This document shows, one piece after another, positions 5,971 through 9,976 of a stretch of 9,976 nucleotides of DNA. The notes under the pieces were generated by a model. The model did not search any database, had not been told where the DNA came from, and worked only from the letters and a program-made list of their open reading frames with translations. The stretch comes from Candidatus Roizmanbacteria bacterium CG10_big_fil_rev_8_21_14_0_10_45_7. GTDB lineage: Bacteria > Patescibacteriota > Microgenomatia > UBA1406. Every line of letters starts with the position of its first letter. Positions within the stretch are counted from its first letter, which is position 1. The stretch covers positions 1-9,976 of the forward strand of contig PFEE01000069.1 in NCBI GenBank assembly GCA_002793745.1, written 5' to 3'. A program made the translations under genes and the position numbers.

Positions 5971-6326
5971 AAACAATAATCGCACAGCGAATCGGAGAAG
6001 GACTTCCGGGTGGGTTTAGCGGTGGTGCAACCGAAATTGGAACAGCAATCGGCAGCCTTGTTAGCTCACTGTTAAGCCTTATATTTATTGTAGGCGGATT
6101 GCTGGTAGCATATCAGTTATTTATCGCAGCGCTTAATTGGATTAATTCACACGGAGAAAAGGAAAAAATTGAGAAAGCGCAGAAACAAATTACCAACGCC
6201 ATTATTGGCCTTGCGATCCTGTTTGCCACCATGGCCCTCTACGTAACTATCGTCGGTGACATATTTGGCATCATTAAGCGCACACCAGGAGGATGGACTA
6301 TTGTTTTGCCGCAGTTGTTTAAGTAA
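5967..6326 (+). CDS. Pilin-like two-helix membrane protein 3
   Basis: A 119-residue protein from ATG 5967, which shares four bases (ATGA) with the stop of the previous gene; this coupling is why I chose it over a TTG six bases upstream. A Gly-rich N-terminus (E-G-L-P-G-G-F-S-G-G, 11-20) is followed by a helix at about 30-57, the loop I-N-S-H-G-E-K-E-K-I-E-K-A-Q-K at 59-73, and a second helix at about 76-98. The loop is the most similar of all parts to the other two copies. A short polar C-terminus has a G-G-W. Its stop codon lies in an 18-base palindrome that also holds the stop of the opposing dehydrogenase gene; the two genes overlap by 8 bases. Confidence 0.78.
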   Translation: MKTIIAQRIGEGLPGGFSGGATEIGTAIGSLVSSLLSLIFIVGGLLVAYQLFIAALNWINSHGEKEKIEKAQKQITNAIIGLAILFATMALYVTIVGDIFGIIKRTPGGWTIVLPQLFK

Positions 6327-6336
6327 GCTTACTTAA
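6319..6336. repeat. 18-base perfect palindrome at the convergent gene ends
   Basis: TTAAGTAAGCTTACTTAA reads the same on both strands (two 9-base arms, no loop). It contains the TAA of the third pilin-like gene (6324-6326) and the TAA of the minus-strand dehydrogenase (6319-6321). It is AT-rich with no T-tract, so it is a poor intrinsic terminator; it could be a protein-binding site or coincidence of the two coding ends. Confidence 0.7.
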
Positions 6337-7308
6337 GGCGCTCTGAATATTCTGCACCGTCACGGCATTGATTTCTTCCAGAGACTCGACGCTGTTAAAG
6401 GCATTATGCGGGGTAATAATGACGTTATCCATATCCTGCAATACGTGGCCCATAAGCATTTTTTTTGCCGATATAAGATCGATATGAGTGCTGGTTAACA
6501 ATTCCCGCTCTTCTCGAATGGACCCTTCCTCTTCCAGTACATCCAGTCCGGCTCCACCCAATACTCCTTTTTGCAAGGCCATGATAATGGCAGTGGTATC
6601 GATAACCGGCCCGCGTGAGGTGTTAATCAAGAGCGCCCCTTTTTTACACAGCATAATGTTGTCGCAGTTAATAAGGTGTTGTGTTTGGGGGGTGAGGGGG
6701 GTATGTATGGTAATAACATCAGATTGTTTGAGCAGCTCCTCCAAAGGCACAAAGGTAACACCGGGAATATTTTTGGTACTGCGGCTCGTGGCAAGAATAC
6801 GCATGCCAAAACCCTTTGCTATGTCTCCTACGCTGGTGCCGATATTTCCATATCCCACAATGCCGATCGTTTTTCCATACAGCTCAAATCCGGTTAAACC
6901 CTGGCTGTGAAAGTTTCCCTTTTTGGTTCGTTCAACTGAAGGAATAAGTTTGCGGGATAGTGCCAAAATAAGGGCAAAAGCATGCTCCGCTACCGCATGC
7001 ACGCCATAAGTAGGAACGTTATACACCTGCACACCCTGTTGTGAGCAGGCGGCAGTATCAATATGGTCAGTGCCGGTTGAACGGGTTGCAATAACCTTCA
7101 GTTTTGGCAATGAGCGCAGTAGTTCTTCCGTTACATTTGAATAGATAAAAATTGAGATAACCTCGCATTCTGCAGCATGAATACCTCCGGCCTGCTGCAG
7201 GGTTTCCATAGTGAGCGGGGTATTGATGAAAAAAACATCATGCCCCTCAAGCGCCTGTTCAAAATACGCCTTCTCTTCGGGCTCGCCGTCAAATATAGCA
7301 ATACGCAT
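6319..7308 (-). CDS. D-2-hydroxyacid dehydrogenase, D-lactate dehydrogenase type
   Basis: NAD-dependent cytoplasmic enzyme that probably reduces pyruvate to D-lactate, regenerating NAD in fermentation. It has 329 residues, the usual length. The catalytic domain N-terminal part has R-S-T-G-T-D-H-I-D (76-84) and N-V-P-T-Y-G-V-H-A-V-A-E-H (97-109); the Rossmann part has G-Y-G-N-I-G at 152-157. The catalytic set is complete: Arg232 in N-T-S-R-G, Glu within L-E-E-E at 258-261, His301 in I-T-P-H-N-A-F. The stretch between Glu and His (about 262-298) is long, as in D-lactate-type members. It runs opposite to its neighbours: tail to tail with the pilin genes (8-base overlap), head to head with dprA over 22 bases. 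No Shine-Dalgarno; a minus-strand TATAAT lies 10 bases before the ATG. Other 2-hydroxyacid substrates cannot be excluded. Confidence 0.9.
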   Translation of the reverse strand: MRIAIFDGEPEEKAYFEQALEGHDVFFINTPLTMETLQQAGGIHAAECEVISIFIYSNVTEELLRSLPKLKVIATRSTGTDHIDTAACSQQGVQVYNVPTYGVHAVAEHAFALILALSRKLIPSVERTKKGNFHSQGLTGFELYGKTIGIVGYGNIGTSVGDIAKGFGMRILATSRSTKNIPGVTFVPLEELLKQSDVITIHTPLTPQTQHLINCDNIMLCKKGALLINTSRGPVIDTTAIIMALQKGVLGGAGLDVLEEEGSIREERELLTSTHIDLISAKKMLMGHVLQDMDNVIITPHNAFNSVESLEEINAVTVQNIQSALSKLT

Positions 7309-7317
7309 GGTAGGATG

Positions 7318-7326
7318 TATTATATA
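7318..7326. promoter_or_regulatory. Shared, symmetric -10 region for the divergent dehydrogenase and dprA genes
   Basis: The stretch 7317-7327 is GTATTATATAC. On the plus strand TATTAT (7318-7323) or TATATA (7321-7326) lies 4-7 bases before ATG 7331; on the minus strand TATAAT (7324 to 7319) lies 10 bases before ATG 7308, preceded by TGG as part of an extended -10. Clear -35 boxes are not seen on either side. The start codons are only 22 bases apart, so both promoters must use the same DNA. Confidence 0.5.
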
Positions 7327-7330
7327 CCAA

Positions 7331-7978
7331 ATGTATGGGCAACTGCCGCTCGGGCGTTTTCCCCAACGCCTGCGCGTTATATCAGACGCTCCCTCTGTGC
7401 TGTGGTATCAAGGAAACGCAAAACAAATAGATTTTGAAAATACCCATTGGTGTGCGCTTGTTGGCTCCCGGAACCCAAGCGAGTATGGTAAAAAAATTAC
7501 CTATAGATTTGCCTATGAGCTTGCCCAACAAGGAATCATTATTGTATCAGGGCTCGCACGCGGCATTGATGCACAGGCCCACCGGGGTGCGCTTGACGCG
7601 CATGGCATCACCGTTGCCGTTCTGGGAACTGCCATTAACCATATATATCCGCGTGAACATATGGCTTTGGCACGCGAAATGGTTTCATCAGGCGGCTTGC
7701 TGGTTTCTGAAGTGGCCCCTGGAATGAGCGTTGCCTCATCATCATTTTCCCGCAGAAACCGTATCATTACCGGCCTGGCCCATGCGGTGGTGATTATAGA
7801 GGGCGCTCAACGTTCGGGAACCCTGCCCACGGTTCGTTATGCGCTCTCGCAAGGAAGAGAAATTGGTGCGGTACCGGGCGATATTATCCGGCCCACATCA
7901 TTTGTTCCTAATATGCTGCTACAGCAGGGAGCAGCGCCTATAACCTGCACGCAGGACATTGTTGAGCTTATGGCGTAG
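7331..7978 (+). CDS. dprA: DprA/Smf DNA-processing protein, compact form
   Basis: Binds incoming single-stranded DNA and loads RecA during transformation. From ATG 7331 it has 215 residues. It begins with the family lead-in F-P-Q-R-L-R-V-I-S-D-A-P-S-V-L-W-Y-Q-G-N (10-29), then the Rossmann-like core: V-G-S-R-N-P-S-E-Y-G (44-53), S-G-L-A-R-G-I-D (73-80), F-S-R-R-N-R-I-I-T-G-L (139-149), E-G-A-Q-R-S-G-T-L near 157-165 and A-V-P-G-D near 180-184. Both the N-terminal SAM-like domain and the C-terminal winged helix of full-length forms (often 280-370 residues) are missing, so this is just the core. An in-frame ATG at 7307 is the alternative start and would add 8 residues; 7331 is preferred because the -10 box lies between them. 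The stop is 13 bases before miaA. Confidence 0.92.
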   Translation: MYGQLPLGRFPQRLRVISDAPSVLWYQGNAKQIDFENTHWCALVGSRNPSEYGKKITYRFAYELAQQGIIIVSGLARGIDAQAHRGALDAHGITVAVLGTAINHIYPREHMALAREMVSSGGLLVSEVAPGMSVASSSFSRRNRIITGLAHAVVIIEGAQRSGTLPTVRYALSQGREIGAVPGDIIRPTSFVPNMLLQQGAAPITCTQDIVELMA

Positions 7979-7991
7979 TACAATAGCCTAT

Positions 7992-8948
7992 ATGAAAAAC
8001 AGTAATACTATTGTGGTCATTACCGGCCAAACCGCAACGGGAAAAACAAAATTGGGACTGTCTTTGGCCAAAGAGATTAACGGCGACATTATATCGGCAG
8101 ACTCTCGCCAGGCATACCGGTACCTTGATGTGATTAGCGGGAAAGATATTGAAGATAGTAATTTTGTTGAGGTAAAAAAACAGGGGATATATAGCATTGG
8201 ATACTATACCATCCAGGGAGTGCGGGTGTGGCTTTACGACATGTGCACTCCTAAAGACTATTTGTCGGCCTATGACTGGGCGGTAGCTGCCCGCAGCATT
8301 ATTACTCAGCTGCACCAAGAGAAGCGCACTCCCATTATTGTTGGCGGAGCGTTTCATTATATTCGCACCTTATTGTATGGACTTACTGCAATTGCAGAGC
8401 CCGACAAGGAGCTGCGTACATCACTCATGCACGAGTCAGCCTCACAGTTGCAGCAGCGTCTTAAAGAGCTTGATGAGACTGCATTGAACGCGCTCAACCA
8501 ATCCGACCGATGGAATCCGCGCAGACTTATCCGCCGCATTGAGGCAGCGGCGGCAACAGGAGGCGGAGCTTCATTTCCCGGTTTAATTGACACGGGCATC
8601 CATACCTTTACCTGCATTGGATTACTGTATAGCGATACAGACGAACTAGAGCAACACATTAATGAGCGGGTGCAGGCGCGTCTTGATGGGGGTGCGCTCG
8701 AGGAAGTTGATTTATTGATACATATGGGATACCGGCCGGAACACTATGGTATGTTGAAAACCATAGGCTACCAGCAGCTTATGGCGTACAGCAAGGGAAC
8801 GCTTACCCTGGAAGCGGCAATTTCGCAGTGGAAAGTAAAAGAATACCAGTATGCCAAACGGCAAAAAACATTTATCACCCATGACCCTAGCTTTATATTG
8901 ACTAGTCCTGATACAGCAACACTTGACTGGGTAATGAACGTGGTATAA
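7992..8948 (+). CDS. miaA: tRNA dimethylallyltransferase MiaA
   Basis: Adds a dimethylallyl group to A37 of tRNAs that read codons beginning with U, improving decoding. It has 318 residues from ATG 7992. The P-loop G-Q-T-A-T-G-K-T (12-19) is followed by I-S-A-D-S-R-Q-A-Y (34-42), V-G-G-A-F-H-Y-I-R-T-L-L-Y-G (117-130), the tRNA-contacting N-Q-S-D-R-W-N-P-R-R-L-I-R-R-I-E (169-184) and the C-terminal Y-A-K-R-Q-K-T-F (287-294). Asp37 matches the general base expected in the D-S-R-Q motif. The length is normal and all key motifs are present. A TTG 33 bases upstream is in frame but is rejected because the family starts a few residues before the P-loop. TACAAT at 7979-7984 lies 7 bases before the ATG, suggesting its own leaderless transcript besides readthrough from dprA; no -35 or Shine-Dalgarno is visible. 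Confidence 0.95.
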   Translation: MKNSNTIVVITGQTATGKTKLGLSLAKEINGDIISADSRQAYRYLDVISGKDIEDSNFVEVKKQGIYSIGYYTIQGVRVWLYDMCTPKDYLSAYDWAVAARSIITQLHQEKRTPIIVGGAFHYIRTLLYGLTAIAEPDKELRTSLMHESASQLQQRLKELDETALNALNQSDRWNPRRLIRRIEAAAATGGGASFPGLIDTGIHTFTCIGLLYSDTDELEQHINERVQARLDGGALEEVDLLIHMGYRPEHYGMLKTIGYQQLMAYSKGTLTLEAAISQWKVKEYQYAKRQKTFITHDPSFILTSPDTATLDWVMNVV

Positions 8949-8949
8949 T
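8923..8949 (+). promoter_or_regulatory. Extended -10 promoter overlapping the miaA stop codon
   Basis: TTGACT at 8923-8928 and TATAAT at 8944-8949, spacer 15 bases, with TGG directly before the -10 box (8941-8943), making an extended -10. The miaA TAA (8946-8948) lies inside the -10 box. The next ATG is at 8958, 8 bases after the box, so the transcript would begin at or just before the start codon (leaderless). Confidence 0.7.
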
Positions 8950-8957
8950 AGATACAC

Positions 8958-9545
8958 ATGCCCACGATTCTCACTGAGACATACGAGCAACATATTAGTC
9001 GCTTTTTAGAGCGATTCAAATTAGTACCCATTTTTGTGAGCTTTTTTTTAGTACTGTTCTCGATTTTTTTTGTTCGTGACCTTGCGCAACGAAGCGTATG
9101 GGGAGCTCAACGCCAGGCGCTCCCATTCCCCGGCATGCTACCCGATCATCCCCTGTATCCTCTCAAACAGGCACGTGATAACTTTATGCTGCTCACTACC
9201 CGCGCTCCGCTCAACAAAGCGCAGCTGTATCTGCATTTGGCAGACAAAAGTATCAATGCGGCAAATATGGTTACGGATTGCGCTGTTGCGACGAAAACAG
9301 CCATACAGTCACAGAAGTATTTGCTAAATCAACGCCAGGCGCTGCTGGCGGCAAAAGAAATGGGTTTAACGCCCGAAATAACAACCATTACCGGCAATCG
9401 TATGTCAATTAAAGAACACGGCCTAATCCTAAAAGATATTGGCAAACGTTGTAAAAACAAAGAAGAACGCACGGAACTTACTCAGGCGACTAAACTTCAC
9501 GACTCATTTTCCCGCTGGTTCGACTCCACGTATACCAGCCTATAA
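8958..9545 (+). CDS. DUF5667-like membrane-anchored protein
   Basis: A 195-residue protein of unknown function. A short cytoplasmic N-terminus is followed by one membrane helix at about 22-39 and a probably extracellular, helix-rich domain. That domain opens with P-G-M-L-P-D-H-P-L-Y-P-L-K-Q-A-R-D (58-73) and K-A-Q-L-Y-L-H-L-A-D-K (87-97), the pattern I associate with DUF5667 proteins, which are common in Gram-positive and CPR bacteria. The rest is charged and helical with Cys108 and Cys165, which might form a disulfide. No catalytic motif is evident. Its promoter overlaps the miaA stop, and the ATG has no Shine-Dalgarno. Its last 56 bases overlap the 3' end of the opposing membrane-protein gene. 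Confidence 0.75.
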   Translation: MPTILTETYEQHISRFLERFKLVPIFVSFFLVLFSIFFVRDLAQRSVWGAQRQALPFPGMLPDHPLYPLKQARDNFMLLTTRAPLNKAQLYLHLADKSINAANMVTDCAVATKTAIQSQKYLLNQRQALLAAKEMGLTPEITTITGNRMSIKEHGLILKDIGKRCKNKEERTELTQATKLHDSFSRWFDSTYTSL

Positions 9546-9975
9546 CCCCTCCCATAAGCAGCATGTTTTGAACCAAGCTTACGCTGTAATGGTCAAAAAA
9601 GGAGATCAGCAGGAGTGGCAGCGCAACGGCAATAGGTATTTTTTTATATAACAGCGCAATCACGGCCAGGAGTAGTACTACGCCAAGAAGCCGCCATTCC
9701 ATAAGCACGATCAGCATACTATTATGAATGGGCTGCAAAAAAAGCGTAGGAGAAAGCACGGTCCCGGTATAGAGATAATTACCCAGCTGCGGCGCATGCC
9801 ACCAATTCGAGATAAATCGGCTTAATCCATTGCTCCACATGGCAAGTCGATCGGTCCATGAGGTTTGGCTTCCCACGGGCAGCAGGGCAAAGGCGGCTAC
9901 CCATAGGAAAAACAATACACGAGCATAGTAACAGAGCCTGCACCCGAGCTTTTTTGGTATAAGCGTTATCAGGAG
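9490..9975 (-). CDS. O-antigen ligase/polymerase-like membrane protein, C-terminal part (5' end beyond the window)
   Basis: The frame is open to the right edge, so a TTG at 9915 is not the true start; about 160 residues are visible. There is a hydrophobic helix just after the left part of the visible sequence (F-F-L-W-V-A-A-F-A-L-L-P-V), then a polar loop with W-T-D-R-L-A-M-W, then Q-P-I-H-N-S-M-L-I-V-L-M-E-W-R-L-L-G followed by two or three more helices. A large outer loop followed by a P-x-H-N motif and an E-x-x-L-L-G helix is the hallmark of the Wzy/WaaL (Wzy_C) family, which polymerises or ligates surface polysaccharide units. It implies that the next region carries glycan genes. Its 3' end overlaps the DUF5667-like gene by 56 bases, tail to tail. 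Polymerase versus ligase cannot be told from a fragment. Confidence 0.75.
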   Translation of the reverse strand, partial: LLITLIPKKLGCRLCYYARVLFFLWVAAFALLPVGSQTSWTDRLAMWSNGLSRFISNWWHAPQLGNYLYTGTVLSPTLFLQPIHNSMLIVLMEWRLLGVVLLLAVIALLYKKIPIAVALPLLLISFFDHYSVSLVQNMLLMGGVIGWYTWSRTSGKMSREV

Positions 9976-9976
9976 T

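Noticed and set aside
7211..7330. A longer DprA beginning upstream at 7211
   Set aside because: Those residues are the antisense of the dehydrogenase N-terminus and do not resemble DprA; the family pattern begins near 7355.
1..9976. CRISPR array, tRNA/rRNA genes, transposase or integrase
   Set aside because: No regularly spaced repeats, no cloverleaf-like or rRNA sequence in the short intergenic gaps, and no reading frame with transposase or recombinase motifs.
1..9976. Recoded UGA (code 25 of Gracilibacteria/Absconditabacteria)
   Set aside because: TGA ends RNase Y, the second signal peptidase and the second pilin-like gene exactly at family-consistent positions, and no in-frame TGA interrupts a recognised gene.

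Overview
The window looks like chromosome from a Candidate Phyla Radiation (Patescibacteria) bacterium, most likely of the Parcubacteria kind. The case rests on gene content: tandem small pilin-like membrane proteins of the T4SS_pilin (Mbov_0395-like) type, TasA/camelysin-like secreted proteins with ER-type (SipW-like) signal peptidases, a DUF5667-type protein, a four-S1-domain ribosomal protein S1, a compact DprA, and very tight gene packing. TGA is used as a stop (RNase Y, second SipW, second pilin), so the UGA=Gly code of Gracilibacteria/Absconditabacteria is not in use. The lineage is an inference from content, not from a phylogeny.

Layout. 2-1108: 3' part of RNase Y, cut by the left edge. 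1204-1476: HU, with a near-perfect promoter and its own terminator. 1587-3872: a four-gene export cassette, in order TasA-like protein, a strong hairpin, SipW-type peptidase 1, a second TasA-like exported protein, SipW-type peptidase 2; the last three genes overlap by 7-8 bases. 4032-5135: ribosomal protein S1 with its own extended -10 promoter. 5185-6326: three tandem two-helix pilin-like proteins. 6319-7308 (minus): D-lactate dehydrogenase-type 2-hydroxyacid dehydrogenase. 7331-7978: DprA. 7992-8948: MiaA. 8958-9545: DUF5667-like membrane-anchored protein. 9490-9975 (minus): 3' part of an O-antigen ligase/polymerase-like membrane protein, cut by the right edge.

How it fits together. RNase Y, HU, S1 and MiaA are housekeeping genes (RNA turnover, nucleoid, translation, tRNA modification). 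The cassette at 1587-3872 reads as a self-contained unit that makes and exports two related beta-rich surface proteins, each followed by a candidate dedicated signal peptidase. The pilin trio and DprA would suit a cell that takes up DNA or builds surface filaments, but no ATPase or channel gene of such a machine is in the window.

The most unusual points are: the dual-peptidase/dual-substrate cassette, which sits between two copies of a 20-base sequence that is the right arm and T-tract of the HU terminator; a 36-base hairpin without a T-tract just before the first peptidase gene; a set of genes whose -10 boxes lie only about 7-10 bases from the start codon (probable leaderless mRNAs), in contrast to the Shine-Dalgarno-led HU and S1 genes; and a symmetric -10 region shared by the divergent dehydrogenase and dprA genes. 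There is no rRNA, tRNA, CRISPR array, transposase or integrase in the window, and no gene-free stretch above 300 bases.
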